DNA from: Leisingera sp. NJS204
Lineage (GTDB): Bacteria; Pseudomonadota; Alphaproteobacteria; Rhodobacterales; Rhodobacteraceae
Length of the DNA stretch: 64,000 bases
Reading direction: 5' to 3'
NCBI RefSeq assembly: GCF_004123675.1
Contig: NZ_CP035417.1
Span: 3,711,501 to 3,775,500 of the forward strand
Numbering within the stretch: the first letter of the stretch is position 1; each line of letters opens with the position of its first letter. Made by a program: the position numbers and the translations under genes. The notes below the pieces were generated by a model, which was not told the DNA's origin, ran no database searches, and saw nothing but the letters and a program-made list of their open reading frames with translations. Positions 18,695-27,921 of the stretch are shown here, piece by piece.

Positions 18695-19560
18695 CGCGCT
18701 TTGCCACCTATACCGCCAATGGAGAGACTTTCTATGGCGCGGTGACAGATACCGGCATGATCGCCCTGTCTCCGCAGTTCCCCGAGTGGCCCACCCTGCG
18801 CGAGGTGATCACCGCCCAAGGCCTGCCCGAACTGGCAAAGGCCGCCGCAGGCAAACCCGCCACCCACACGGATTTCACCTATGACATCCCCATCCCCACC
18901 CCGGAAAAGATCATCTGCGTTGGCGTCAACTTTCCGGACCGCAACGCGGAATACAAGGACGGCTCATCCCAGCCCAAGCACATGTCCCTGTTTCCCCGCT
19001 TCCCGCGCTCCTTCACCGGGGCAGAACGCCCGCTGATCCGCCCGCCGGAAAACCACACCCTGGACTACGAGGGCGAGGTCGCCGTGGTGATCGGCAAACC
19101 CGGCCGCCGGATCCAACCGGAGGACGCGTACGATCATATTGCGGCTCTAACACTGACGAATGAGGGCACCATCCGCGACTGGGTGCGCCACGCCAAGTTC
19201 AACGTGACGCAAGGCAAGAACTGGGACAATTCCGGCTCTATCGGGCCGTGGCTGGTGCCCTTCACCGATGCCGCCCAGCTGGATGAGGCCCGCATCATCA
19301 CCCGCGTGAACGGCGAGATTCGCCAGGATGACACCCTGAGCCGGATGATGTTCCCGATCCGCGAGGAGATCGCTTATATCTCCACCTTCACCACGCTGCA
19401 GCCCGGCGACGTGATCATCACCGGCACCCCCACCGGCGCAGGCGCCCGCTTCGACCCGCCAAAATACCTAGTGCCCGGCGACGTGGTCGAGGTTGAGGTC
19501 GAGGGCATCGGAACCTTGCGCAACACTGTCGCGGATGAGTTCGGCGAGGCCGAAACATGA
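18691..19560 (+). CDS. hpaG: Fumarylacetoacetate hydrolase-family decarboxylase/isomerase, HpaG-type
   Basis: The GTG start overlaps the upstream stop (GTGA). The 289-residue protein has one FAH catalytic domain with IICVGVNFPDRNAEY, the metal-binding LDYEGEVAVVIG segment, and the C-terminal GDVIITGTPTG motif. HpaG decarboxylates 5-oxopent-3-ene-1,2,5-tricarboxylate and isomerises the product. The E. coli protein is a two-domain fusion; here only one domain is present, as in many alphaproteobacteria. FAH-family specificity is assigned by operon position. Confidence 0.88.
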   Translation: MTRFATYTANGETFYGAVTDTGMIALSPQFPEWPTLREVITAQGLPELAKAAAGKPATHTDFTYDIPIPTPEKIICVGVNFPDRNAEYKDGSSQPKHMSLFPRFPRSFTGAERPLIRPPENHTLDYEGEVAVVIGKPGRRIQPEDAYDHIAALTLTNEGTIRDWVRHAKFNVTQGKNWDNSGSIGPWLVPFTDAAQLDEARIITRVNGEIRQDDTLSRMMFPIREEIAYISTFTTLQPGDVIITGTPTGAGARFDPPKYLVPGDVVEVEVEGIGTLRNTVADEFGEAET

Positions 19561-20357
19561 CCCCCGAGCAGCATCAGGAAGCCGCCAAAGCCCTGCTAAA
19601 AGCCGAGAAAACCGGCCAGCAATGCGGCCTGCTTTCGCTCGCCTATCCCGGCATGACGCTGGACGATGCTTATGCTGTGCAACAGGCTCTAATACGGCAA
19701 AAACTGGCCTCCGGCCGCAAGAAAATCGGCTGGAAAATCGGCCTCACCAGCCGCGCCATGCAGCAGGCGCTGAACATCACAACGCCCGACAGCGGCGTGC
19801 TGCTGGACGATATGGCGTTTCAGAACGGCGCCACCGTCCCCGCTGGCCGCTTCATCCAGCCGCGGGTGGAGGCGGAGATCGCCTTCATAATGAAATCCCC
19901 CCTCGCGGGCGCCGATTGCACCCGCGCGGACGTACTGGGCGCAACAGACTATGTGGCGCCCTCGCTGGAGATCCTCGACACCCGCATCCTGCGCGCGGAC
20001 CCGGCAACCGGCAAGGCCCGCATCATCACCGACACCATCAGCGACAACGCCGCCAATGCAGGCGTCGTGCTTGGGGCAGAGCGCCACGCAGTGGACGGCC
20101 ACGACCTGCGCTGGGTTGGTGCCATCGCCGCCCGCAACGGCACGGTCGAGGAAACCGGCCTTGGCGCCGGCGTTCTGAATGATCCCGTCACCTCGGTCCT
20201 GTGGCTGGCGCGGCGGATGGCGGAATATGGACAACAGATCGAGGCCGGGGATATCGTGCTGTCAGGCTCTTTCATCCGCCCCATAGAATGCCCGCCGGGT
20301 ACGGAAATCACCGCTGATTTCGGCCCCTTCGGCACCGCATCCATCAACTTCGCCTGA
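19557..20357 (+). CDS. hpaH: 2-oxo-hept-4-ene-1,7-dioate hydratase
   Basis: This 266-residue hydratase starts at an ATGA overlap with hpaG. The motifs KIGWKIGLTSRAMQQ and PRVEAEIAFIM, the second with metal-binding acidic residues, are typical of the HpaH/MhpD family. It adds water to 2-oxohept-4-enedioate to form 4-hydroxy-2-oxoheptanedioate, the substrate of HpaI encoded 15 bp downstream. Confidence 0.93.
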   Translation: MTPEQHQEAAKALLKAEKTGQQCGLLSLAYPGMTLDDAYAVQQALIRQKLASGRKKIGWKIGLTSRAMQQALNITTPDSGVLLDDMAFQNGATVPAGRFIQPRVEAEIAFIMKSPLAGADCTRADVLGATDYVAPSLEILDTRILRADPATGKARIITDTISDNAANAGVVLGAERHAVDGHDLRWVGAIAARNGTVEETGLGAGVLNDPVTSVLWLARRMAEYGQQIEAGDIVLSGSFIRPIECPPGTEITADFGPFGTASINFA

Positions 20358-20372
20358 CAGGAGCCCCCGCCC

Positions 20373-21143
20373 ATGCCCGCGCCCAAGAACACCTTCAAAC
20401 AGGCTCTATCACAGGGCAAACGCCAGATCGGCTGCTGGATGAGCTTTGCCGACGGCCAGATCGCCGAGATCATGGGCACCTGCGGCTTTGACTGGCTGGT
20501 GATCGACGGCGAGCATGCACCCAACGACATCCGCTCGATCCGCGATCAGCTGATGGCGCTGGCGGCCTCCCCCAGCCACCCGGTGGTGCGGGTGCCGGTG
20601 GGGGAGACCTGGATGATCAAGCAGGTTCTGGATGCCGGTGCGCAGACGGTGCTGGTGCCGATTGTCGAAAGCGCCGATCAGGCCCGCGAGCTGGTCCGCG
20701 CCTGCCACTACCCGCCCAAGGGCCTGCGGGGCGTCGGCGCCACGGCAGCCCGTGCCACCATGTTCGGCACTGTCAGCGAGTACATCCAGACCGCCGACCA
20801 GGAGGTCTGCCTGCTGGTCCAGGTGGAAAACCGCGCCGGGATGGCCGCGCTGGACGAGATCCTTCAGGTCGAGGGCATCGATGGCGTCTTCATCGGCCCG
20901 GCGGATCTGTCCACCGACATGGGCCACCAGGGCAACTCCGCCCATCCGGAGGTGCGCGCGGCAATTGCCGATGCCATCACCCGCATCAAGGCCGCAGGCC
21001 TCGCCCCCGGCATCCTCGGCACCACCGATGAGGCCACCCGGGCCTATGCAGATATGGGCGCGCAGTTCCTGGCGGTCGGAATCGACGTCATGGTGCTGGC
21101 CCGCAACGCCCGCGATCTGGCCGCCAAGTGGAAGGCAGAATAA
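20373..21143 (+). CDS. hpaI: 4-hydroxy-2-oxoheptanedioate aldolase
   Basis: This 256-residue class II pyruvate aldolase has the HpaI/HpcH motifs WLVIDGEHAPND, VQVENRAGM (metal-binding Glu) and FIGPADLSTDMG (metal-binding Asp). It cleaves 4-hydroxy-2-oxoheptanedioate to pyruvate and succinic semialdehyde, the last step of the pathway. It ends the operon; a palindromic intergenic element follows directly. Confidence 0.93.
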   Translation: MPAPKNTFKQALSQGKRQIGCWMSFADGQIAEIMGTCGFDWLVIDGEHAPNDIRSIRDQLMALAASPSHPVVRVPVGETWMIKQVLDAGAQTVLVPIVESADQARELVRACHYPPKGLRGVGATAARATMFGTVSEYIQTADQEVCLLVQVENRAGMAALDEILQVEGIDGVFIGPADLSTDMGHQGNSAHPEVRAAIADAITRIKAAGLAPGILGTTDEATRAYADMGAQFLAVGIDVMVLARNARDLAAKWKAE

Positions 21144-21170
21144 GCCTGCACCACCTTTAGAAGGCGAAGC

Positions 21171-21300
21171 TCTCCCGCGCCCGCCCGCCGCCCTGGCAAT
21201 GCCAGAGCAGCGGCAGCGGCCTTGGGCGTGGCACCGCGCCATGTGCGGTGCCACGCCCAACGGGAGGAAGGCATTTTCAATGCCTGACGACGGGCGGGAG
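21171..21300 (+). repeat. Family-2 dispersed palindromic intergenic element, copy 1 (longest)
   Basis: A perfect 14-bp stem (GGGCGTGGCACCGC at 21224-21237 with its complement at 21245-21258) is followed by AAC, then a small hairpin GGCATT-TTC-AATGCC (21270-21284) and the terminal CGGGCGGGAG (21291-21300). The left side has CTCCCGC..CCCGCC and CTGGCAATGCCAG, roughly mirroring the right half, so the whole element is palindromic. It lies between convergent hpaI and the muiA-like gene and may serve as a terminator. Confidence 0.75.
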
Positions 21301-21328
21301 TTTCCCGCTGCCATCAGGCGCGCCAATA

Positions 21329-22999
21329 TCAGCGCAGCACCATGTCCTCGGGCCAGTTCAGCGTGGTGTCCAACCGGATGGTCCGGCTCTCCCCCGCCCC
21401 AAGCTCCATGTCCCAGGCCAGGATGCCGCGCTGCTTCTCGACGTTTTCTGCCGTAGGCTGCGGTCTCGCACTCCACTTGATCTCCAGATCATCCTGCTGC
21501 GAATAGGGCACCTGGTCCAAAACACGCAAAGGCCAGTCCTGCCCTGTAAGGTTCTCCACCATGATCTCGACCTTCTGCACCTGCGCGTTGCTGCGCGAGA
21601 TCAGCCCCTGTTCCCCCTCGCTCTGCCGCAGCACATCGCGGCGCAGCTGCAAGCCTTCGATCGGGCCGAATCCCGCCTTCATCTCCGCACCTGGTGCCAG
21701 CCCGGCAAAATTCCCGACAGTGATCAGCTTACCGTCAACGAAACGCGGCACCTCATCCGAGGCCAGCAGCTGCTCGCCGAAACTGTTGGTGAACGTCACC
21801 ACCCGGTAGGCGGTTTCATCCCGCGAAGGAACCGCAACCGCGGTCAATTCAGCCGCAGCGGACAGGCTGTCCATTTCCAGCCGGAGCAAATCCGCGCCGG
21901 AAGAAATCGAAACCGGCAGCTCAAACCTGTAGGTCGCAGCCGCACCGCCCAGGTCAACTCCCCATCCGCCACGGGCTTCCTGCGCAATGGCAGGCGCCTC
22001 AAGCGCCGGCTCGGCAAATGCAGACATTTCCGCCACGTCCAGACCAAGTGATTTCCGAGCGCGGGGAGGCTCTGGTTCTTCAATCCGGCGCAGCCACGGA
22101 TTCAAAGCCGACGGGCTGCCCTGACCGAATGGCACCGCAGTTGACAGGGTCAATGCCACATCCCGCCAGTTCTCGCCGGTATCCTGAACCAGCACAACCG
22201 CGCGTTTCAGGGTAACCTCAGCCGCATCCCCAGTGCTGAGATGCATTTCATAAGACGGCTGCCAGCCGATATTGCCGCCGCCAGCGGTGAAATAGCTAAG
22301 CATTACCGTGCCTTCGCCCGCCTGCTCTGCCTCAACGTCCACCGCAATGTACAGCCGGTCCCGGTCCTCCAGCGTGATTGCCGCCAGCGCCGCGCGGGCC
22401 GCTGCCAGGTCTTCGTCCAGCGCTTCCAGACGCAGCTCAATCCGGCGGGCCCCGGCTTCAGCCTCCACGGCAGCCTGGCTGGCCTTACCGGCCTCGCGGG
22501 AGATCATCCGCGCAATTTCGCTCAAAGCCGATGCATTCGCCTGGGCCAGGCCCTCATTGCCGCCAAGCTGCTGCAGGAACCCGATTGAGGCCTCAGCCGC
22601 CAGTATCCCGGCGCGGGCGCCCGCAGCCTCATCCCGGACCGAGGCAACCTGGGCCTCCAGCTCGCGGATCCGTGCTTCGGCGGCCTCAATCTCCGGGTCG
22701 TCCGCATCCCGCGGCGGCACGTAATCCTCGCGCAGTAAAGTGGCGATGCGGCGGGCGCCGGTGATTTCAACTTGCAGAGTCTCCAGCAGCGCAGACTTCG
22801 GCACATTCTGCAGGATCAGACGGTGCCGCCCTTCAGGCAGCGAGACGGCAGCGCGCCGGGTCACCTCGGCAAGGCCGGGATAAAGGGTCACTTCGGACAC
22901 CCGGCTGCTGACGGGAACGGTATCGGCCGCAACAGCAGATGCCGCAGCCTGAACAAATGAACAAACGGCAAAAGCCATCAAGGAAATTCTCATTGGCAT
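21329..22999 (-). CDS. MuiA-like (mucoidy inhibitor A family) secreted protein
   Basis: This 556-residue protein has an N-terminal signal peptide (about residues 1-25, ending near AASAVAA), a beta-rich N-terminal domain (DUF4140 type), a central coiled coil (about 95-200, rich in Ala and Glu), and a C-terminal DUF4139 region (YFTAGGGNIGWQPSYEMHLS onward). This layout defines the mucoidy inhibitor A-like family, of unknown biochemical function and probably periplasmic. It stands alone; the following 115-residue gene is on the same strand about 80 bp upstream. Confidence 0.85.
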   Translation of the reverse strand: MPMRISLMAFAVCSFVQAAASAVAADTVPVSSRVSEVTLYPGLAEVTRRAAVSLPEGRHRLILQNVPKSALLETLQVEITGARRIATLLREDYVPPRDADDPEIEAAEARIRELEAQVASVRDEAAGARAGILAAEASIGFLQQLGGNEGLAQANASALSEIARMISREAGKASQAAVEAEAGARRIELRLEALDEDLAAARAALAAITLEDRDRLYIAVDVEAEQAGEGTVMLSYFTAGGGNIGWQPSYEMHLSTGDAAEVTLKRAVVLVQDTGENWRDVALTLSTAVPFGQGSPSALNPWLRRIEEPEPPRARKSLGLDVAEMSAFAEPALEAPAIAQEARGGWGVDLGGAAATYRFELPVSISSGADLLRLEMDSLSAAAELTAVAVPSRDETAYRVVTFTNSFGEQLLASDEVPRFVDGKLITVGNFAGLAPGAEMKAGFGPIEGLQLRRDVLRQSEGEQGLISRSNAQVQKVEIMVENLTGQDWPLRVLDQVPYSQQDDLEIKWSARPQPTAENVEKQRGILAWDMELGAGESRTIRLDTTLNWPEDMVLR

Positions 23000-23081
23000 C
23001 TCTCAATCAATCAAGATGGCGGGCCGGAACTGCCCGCCTGATGCCAAACCTACCCTTCAGCCTGCGGCGTGGCCAGCACGC

Positions 23082-23429
23082 TCAGGCACCATGCGCGGCG
23101 GCCTGCTGCGGCTGCGACGGGCCAAAACGCAGCTCCAGTTCATCTGTGTCGATCCCCAGATCCTCGCAAGAGGAGATCGCCGCCAGGCTCAAGGCGTCAT
23201 AGACCCACAGATCCCCTTCACGCATCCGCAGGCAAATGCCCTTGCGGCGCAGGCCCCTGCACAGGGTGAACCAGTCGCCGGAGGCGGCGAAATCCGCCGC
23301 CAGCTGCTGCCGCAACTCTGCCGCGGATGCGCAGTTCAGCTTGGGCTGCGCCGGAACAGCCGCCATAGCGCCAAAAGGCAGAGTTGCGGAAACGGGGGCG
23401 GCGCGGCTGAAATCCTGCAGTGCGATCAT
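23082..23429 (-). CDS. Conserved hypothetical protein, 115 aa
   Basis: The start ATG 23429 is preceded by AAGGAC; a longer frame to 23507 has no ribosome site. The protein has no signal peptide or membrane segment. The middle (FAASGDWFTLCRGLRRKGICLRM) resembles a small recombinase-like DNA-binding segment but no family is certain. It contains several Cys residues and a C-terminal Asp/Glu stretch. No function can be assigned. Confidence 0.65.
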   Translation of the reverse strand: MIALQDFSRAAPVSATLPFGAMAAVPAQPKLNCASAAELRQQLAADFAASGDWFTLCRGLRRKGICLRMREGDLWVYDALSLAAISSCEDLGIDTDELELRFGPSQPQQAAAHGA

Positions 23430-23513
23430 GGCTTTGGTCCTTAAGTCTGCTGTTGTTCCTGTCTCCCTCAACCTACCGGAGCGGCCTGCCGCCGGGCAGC
23501 CGTGCAAAAGAAA

Positions 23514-23541
23514 AGGGGCTGCCTCTTGCGAAGCAGCCCCC
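23514..23541 (-). terminator. Rho-independent terminator downstream of asd
   Basis: On the minus strand a GGGGCTGC/GCAGCCCC stem (arms at 23515-23522 and 23533-23540) is followed by TTTTCTTTTGC, about 20 bp beyond the asd stop codon. Confidence 0.8.
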
Positions 23542-23561
23542 TCACCAAAAGGATATAAGGC

Positions 23562-24584
23562 TTAGCCTTTTTTCAGAACCTCACGGCCCAAAAGCTCGGC
23601 AATCTGCACCGCGTTCAGGGCCGCGCCCTTGCGCAGGTTGTCGCTGACGCACCACAGGTTCAGGCCGTTCTCGATGGTCGAGTCCTGACGGATCCGGCTG
23701 ATGAAAGTGGCGAAATCACCCACACATTCGATCGGGGTCACGTAGCCGCCGGCCTCCCGCTTGTCGATCACCATGACGCCCGGCGCCTCGCGCAGGATGT
23801 CGCGGGCTTCGTCCTCGTCCAAGAACTCCTCGAACTCGATGTTCACGGCTTCCGAGTGTCCGACAAACACCGGCACACGGACACAGGTTGCGGTGACCTT
23901 GATCGCCGGATCGACGATCTTTTTGGTCTCCACCACCATCTTCCACTCTTCTTTGGTGGTGCCGTCTTCCATGAAAACGTCGATCTGCGGGATGACGTTA
24001 AAGGCAATCTGCTTCTGGAATTTATTCGGCGGCACATCAGAGGTCGGATTATAGATCGACTTGGTCTGGTCCCACAGCTCGTCGGCGCCCTCTTTGCCTG
24101 CGCCTGACACCGACTGATAGGTCGAGACGACAACGCGCTTGATCTTGGCGCGGTCATGCAGCGGCTTCAGCGCCACAACCATCTGCGCGGTCGAGCAGTT
24201 GGGGTTGGCGATGATGTTTTTCTTGGCGTAACCGTGAATCGCTTCCGGGTTCACCTCGGGCACGATCAGCGGAATGTCCGGATCGTAGCGGTAGAGCGAC
24301 GAGTTATCGATCACGGTGCAGCCTGCGGCAGCGGCCTTGGGCGCGTAATCCTTGGTCGCGGCGGACCCCACGGCAAACAGCGCCATGTCCCAGCCGGTGA
24401 AATCAAAGGTGTCCAGATCCTGGGTCTTCAGTGTCTTATCGCCAAAGCTGACTTCGGTGCCGAGAGATTTGCGGCTGGCCAGCACAGCGATCTCATCCAC
24501 AGGGAACTGGCGCTCGGCCAGGATGTTCAGCATTTCGCGGCCCACGTTGCCAGTGGCGCCAACGACGACGATGCGGTAACCCAT
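23562..24584 (-). CDS. asd: Aspartate-semialdehyde dehydrogenase
   Basis: This 340-residue enzyme has the NADP-binding VVVGATGNVG motif at residues about 6-15, the catalytic Cys in ANPNCST (about 130), and the conserved QSVSGAGKEG segment. It reduces aspartyl phosphate to aspartate semialdehyde for lysine, threonine, methionine and diaminopimelate synthesis. The start follows GGAGAA. It is transcribed alone toward a clear terminator. Confidence 0.97.
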   Translation of the reverse strand: MGYRIVVVGATGNVGREMLNILAERQFPVDEIAVLASRKSLGTEVSFGDKTLKTQDLDTFDFTGWDMALFAVGSAATKDYAPKAAAAGCTVIDNSSLYRYDPDIPLIVPEVNPEAIHGYAKKNIIANPNCSTAQMVVALKPLHDRAKIKRVVVSTYQSVSGAGKEGADELWDQTKSIYNPTSDVPPNKFQKQIAFNVIPQIDVFMEDGTTKEEWKMVVETKKIVDPAIKVTATCVRVPVFVGHSEAVNIEFEEFLDEDEARDILREAPGVMVIDKREAGGYVTPIECVGDFATFISRIRQDSTIENGLNLWCVSDNLRKGAALNAVQIAELLGREVLKKG

Positions 24585-24666
24585 TTGTCTGTTTCTCCAG
24601 TAATACCCGGCCCCATGGCCGGCGCCGGAGTGATAATCCCTCTGGGGACAAGTTTAAAGTCCCGGA

Positions 24667-25839
24667 TCAGTCCATGCTGTCCCGGCTGAACAGATAAATT
24701 GCGCATCCCAACGCCAGACAGACCAAAAAGAAGGCGAAAATCCCCGTATAGGGCAAAGATGGGTCCGCTCCGGCCATTTTCACATGGATACGGCCAGTGG
24801 CAAATTGCATGATTCCCGCGCCGCCGATGCCAAACAGGTTGAGCAGCGTAACACCCCGCCCGGCCAGATGCGGCGGCACAAAGGCCCGGCCATGCGCCAT
24901 GATTACCGGAAAAGAAGCGCCAAAGAAGCCGACCACCGCCATCATCGCAACCGGCACCCAGACCGGCGCGCCCGCTGCCAGGATCAGCCCGCCCAGTGCC
25001 GCACAGCTTAATACATTGCCCCCCAGGATCACCCATTTGCGGCTGCCCAGCACCCGGTCCAGCGGCCCATAGGCAAAGGTGCCGGTAATCATCGCCGCCC
25101 CCATTACCAGCGTCGCCAGCCCCACAGCTTGGGTGCTGAGCCCGTAAATGTCGTTCAGATACGGCCCGATCCACAACCCCCGCAGCGCGCCGGAGGGCGC
25201 ATAGGACACCAGCATCAGCGGAAAGATCGCCCACATCACCGGCATCTTCAGCAGATCCAGCACCGATCCCTTGTGCTCGCCATCCGGCTTGTCGGGGTCT
25301 GAAACGGTCAGGAATATTCCCGCCGCCACCGCCACGGAAACAACTGCCAGCCCTGCCAAGGTCTCGCGCCAGCCGAACAGATCCACCGCCAGCGCCGTCG
25401 GGTAAGAGGCCACCAGATTGCCGGCCGATCCCACCCCCAGCATCAGCGCTGCCAAGGTGGCAAAGCGTGCAGGCGGGTACTGGCGCGCAAAAATGTAGTA
25501 CGAGGCCATCAGCACCGGCGAACAGCCGATACCGATCAGAAACATCGCGATACTGACATGCAAGGGCCCGGTGGCCGCGGCAAACAGCGCCGCTCCGCCG
25601 CCGCCGCCCAAAAGCAGCAGCAGCGCTGCAGTCCGGCGCGGCCCCGCATGGTCCAATGCCCAGCCCACCGGCAGCTGCATTGCGGCAAAGGACAGGAACC
25701 ACATGCCCGAGGCAAAGGCGAGATCATCCGGCGCCGCGCCAATGTCCTGCCCCAGGACACTGGACAGCACCGCCAGGAAAGCACGGAAAAACTGGCTCAG
25801 CACATAAGCCAGGCACAATAAGACCAATCCTGCCTGCAT
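24667..25839 (-). CDS. Major facilitator superfamily transporter
   Basis: Starting at ATG 25839 (MQAGLVLLCLAYV), preceded by GGGGGGACAGGAA, the protein is 390 residues with about 12 hydrophobic helices. A GWALDHAGPRR loop between helices 2 and 3 matches the MFS signature position. The upstream extension to 26055 would be hydrophilic and lacks a ribosome site. The substrate is unknown. It is divergent from the DUF3095 gene across 117 bp. Confidence 0.88.
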   Translation of the reverse strand: MQAGLVLLCLAYVLSQFFRAFLAVLSSVLGQDIGAAPDDLAFASGMWFLSFAAMQLPVGWALDHAGPRRTAALLLLLGGGGGAALFAAATGPLHVSIAMFLIGIGCSPVLMASYYIFARQYPPARFATLAALMLGVGSAGNLVASYPTALAVDLFGWRETLAGLAVVSVAVAAGIFLTVSDPDKPDGEHKGSVLDLLKMPVMWAIFPLMLVSYAPSGALRGLWIGPYLNDIYGLSTQAVGLATLVMGAAMITGTFAYGPLDRVLGSRKWVILGGNVLSCAALGGLILAAGAPVWVPVAMMAVVGFFGASFPVIMAHGRAFVPPHLAGRGVTLLNLFGIGGAGIMQFATGRIHVKMAGADPSLPYTGIFAFFLVCLALGCAIYLFSRDSMD

Positions 25840-25956
25840 TTCCTGTCCCCCCGGTTTGCCGTTTCCGCGGCACAGCTTGCATGTTTGGCCCCGGCACACA
25901 ATTCGTTTAGGTAGGAACAGCAGGTCACTGGGACGGGATACTGGGGCGGGAATGGA

Positions 25957-27120
25957 ATGACGACAGACACTTTCTATTCCGGCCTGCCAAGCACCCGGTC
26001 TTTCGACAGCCTTGCCGCGCCAGAGGCCTTTGTGCCGCTGCCGCCGGACTGGCACCTGTGCTGCACCGATATCGTGAACTCTACCGGGCTGGCGGCTGCG
26101 GGCCGCTATAAGACCGTCAATATGATCGGCGCCGCGGTGATCGCCGCCATGCGCAACGCGCTTGAGGGTGAGGCTTTCCCCTATGTTTTCGGCGGTGACG
26201 GCGCCTCATTTGCGGTGCCGCCCCGGCACAAGGACACCGCCAAACAGGTGCTGGCAGGTCTGCGCAGCTGGACTGAATCGGAATTCGGCGTCAGCCTGCG
26301 GGCTGCGATGCTGCCGATGGGCTGGATCCGCGCCGAGGGGCTGGACGTCCGGATTGCCCGCTATGCCGTGTCGGAACACGCGGATTTCGCCATGTTCAAC
26401 GGCGGCGGGCTGGCCTGGGCCGAGGCGCAGATGAAGGCCGGCGCCTTCGAAGTGCCCGCCGCCCCGCACGCCGCCGCCCCGGACCTCGACGGCTTGTCCT
26501 GCCGCTGGAGCAACACTCCGGCGCGCAATGGCATTATCCTGTCGGTGGTTGCCCAGCCCGCGCCGGGCACCAGCCCGCGGGCCTTTGCCCGGCTCTCGGC
26601 AGAATTGCTGGATTTGGCCTCTGAACTTGCCGAAGACGGCCACCCGGTACCCGATTCCGGCCCCAAATTGCGCTTTCCGCCCTCCGGCCTGGCTTTGGAA
26701 GCCCAGGCGTCCCGCGGTAAATTGCCGGTGATTTTGCGGAAGTTTTATCTTTTCTCACACAGCCTCTTTGCCGGGCTGATCTTCGCCTTGAAACGCCCCG
26801 CGGGCGCCTTTGACCCGGTGCATTACCTATCGGTTCTCAAAGCCCATTCCGATTTTCGCAAATTTGATGACGGGCTGAAGATGACACTGGATTGCACACC
26901 GGCCATCAGCACCCGGATCCGCGACCGTTTGCAACAGGCCGCCGGGGCGGGGCTGGTGCATTTCGGCCTGCACGAACAGGACGCCGCCATGGTCACCTGC
27001 ATCGTGCCCTCGCCGGTAGAGGACGACCACGTCCACTTTGTTGATGGGGCCGGCGGCGGCTATACGCAAGCAGCCGCCAATCTGGCGGCTGCTTTTGGAG
27101 ACGGCAAAAATCCGGCATGA
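25957..27120 (+). CDS. DUF3095 family protein, related to nucleotide cyclase catalytic domains
   Basis: This 387-residue protein matches DUF3095: WHLCCTDIVNSTGLAAAGRYKTVN and FPYVFGGDGASF are the conserved blocks. The first resembles the metal-binding Asp segment and the second the GGDG-like segment of class III nucleotide cyclases. No sensor or membrane domain is seen. Enzymatic activity is unproven. It ends 2 bp from the convergent carbonic anhydrase stop codon, so transcripts of the two genes may overlap. Confidence 0.8.
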   Translation: MTTDTFYSGLPSTRSFDSLAAPEAFVPLPPDWHLCCTDIVNSTGLAAAGRYKTVNMIGAAVIAAMRNALEGEAFPYVFGGDGASFAVPPRHKDTAKQVLAGLRSWTESEFGVSLRAAMLPMGWIRAEGLDVRIARYAVSEHADFAMFNGGGLAWAEAQMKAGAFEVPAAPHAAAPDLDGLSCRWSNTPARNGIILSVVAQPAPGTSPRAFARLSAELLDLASELAEDGHPVPDSGPKLRFPPSGLALEAQASRGKLPVILRKFYLFSHSLFAGLIFALKRPAGAFDPVHYLSVLKAHSDFRKFDDGLKMTLDCTPAISTRIRDRLQQAAGAGLVHFGLHEQDAAMVTCIVPSPVEDDHVHFVDGAGGGYTQAAANLAAAFGDGKNPA

Positions 27121-27122
27121 CG

Positions 27123-27773
27123 TCAGACAGGCGCAAACGCGCCCGTCTTGGGATCATAACATTCCAGACCGCCCTCGCCGATATCGGTCCACAGGCCATG
27201 CAGGCTCAGCTGTCCGGCCTTCACCGACGATTCGATAAAGGGAAAGGTCATCAGGTTTTCCAATGAGGCAACAACAGCTTGGCGCTCAAACTGGCGCGCT
27301 TGCAGGTCTGGATCCTCAATACCTGCGACGCCTTCGAACTTGGGCTTCAGAATATCCATCCAGCGGCCGACAAAACTGGTCTTTTCCTCCAGCTGCGGCG
27401 CGTTGCCCTTGCACATGTCGATACAGCCCTGCACGCCGCCGCACTGTGAATGGCCCAGCACGATCAGATGCGACACCTTCAGCGCGGTCACCGCGTATTC
27501 CACTGCAGCCGAGGTGCCGTGGTGATCGCCATCCGGTGCAAACGGCGGCACCAGATTGGCAATATTGCGGTGAATAAAGAACTCGCCCTGGTCGGCGCCG
27601 AAGATCGACGTCACATGCACCCGGCTGTCACAGCAGGAAATCACCATGGCCCGCGGACGCTGGCCTTCGGTCGCCAGGCGGCGGTACCAGCCCTGGTTTT
27701 CCTCATATGATGTGGCTTTCCAGCCGTGATAGCGGGTCACCAGATAACTGGGGAGAGGTTTGGCAAAGTCCAT
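27123..27773 (-). CDS. Beta-class carbonic anhydrase
   Basis: The start ATG 27773 (MDFAKPLPSYL) gives 216 residues; the upstream in-frame start at 27830 adds 19 unconserved residues. The zinc ligands are visible: Cys about 47 in the CxDxR motif (CCDSR), His about 108 and Cys about 111 (LGHSQCGG). It interconverts CO2 and bicarbonate in the cytoplasm. It is divergent from the following small gene. Confidence 0.95.
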   Translation of the reverse strand: MDFAKPLPSYLVTRYHGWKATSYEENQGWYRRLATEGQRPRAMVISCCDSRVHVTSIFGADQGEFFIHRNIANLVPPFAPDGDHHGTSAAVEYAVTALKVSHLIVLGHSQCGGVQGCIDMCKGNAPQLEEKTSFVGRWMDILKPKFEGVAGIEDPDLQARQFERQAVVASLENLMTFPFIESSVKAGQLSLHGLWTDIGEGGLECYDPKTGAFAPV

Positions 27774-27921
27774 TGTCGAATCCTCCGATCGTTGCACGTT
27801 GCCGGACGTGTTACTCTGCATTGTCCGCAAATTCGAGCGATTTGAGCCCCCCTTCAGAAACCTTTTGAAAACTTGTGGGCTTCAAATTGGCAGTTGTGCC
27901 GTGGGGGCACATAGAATTTGG

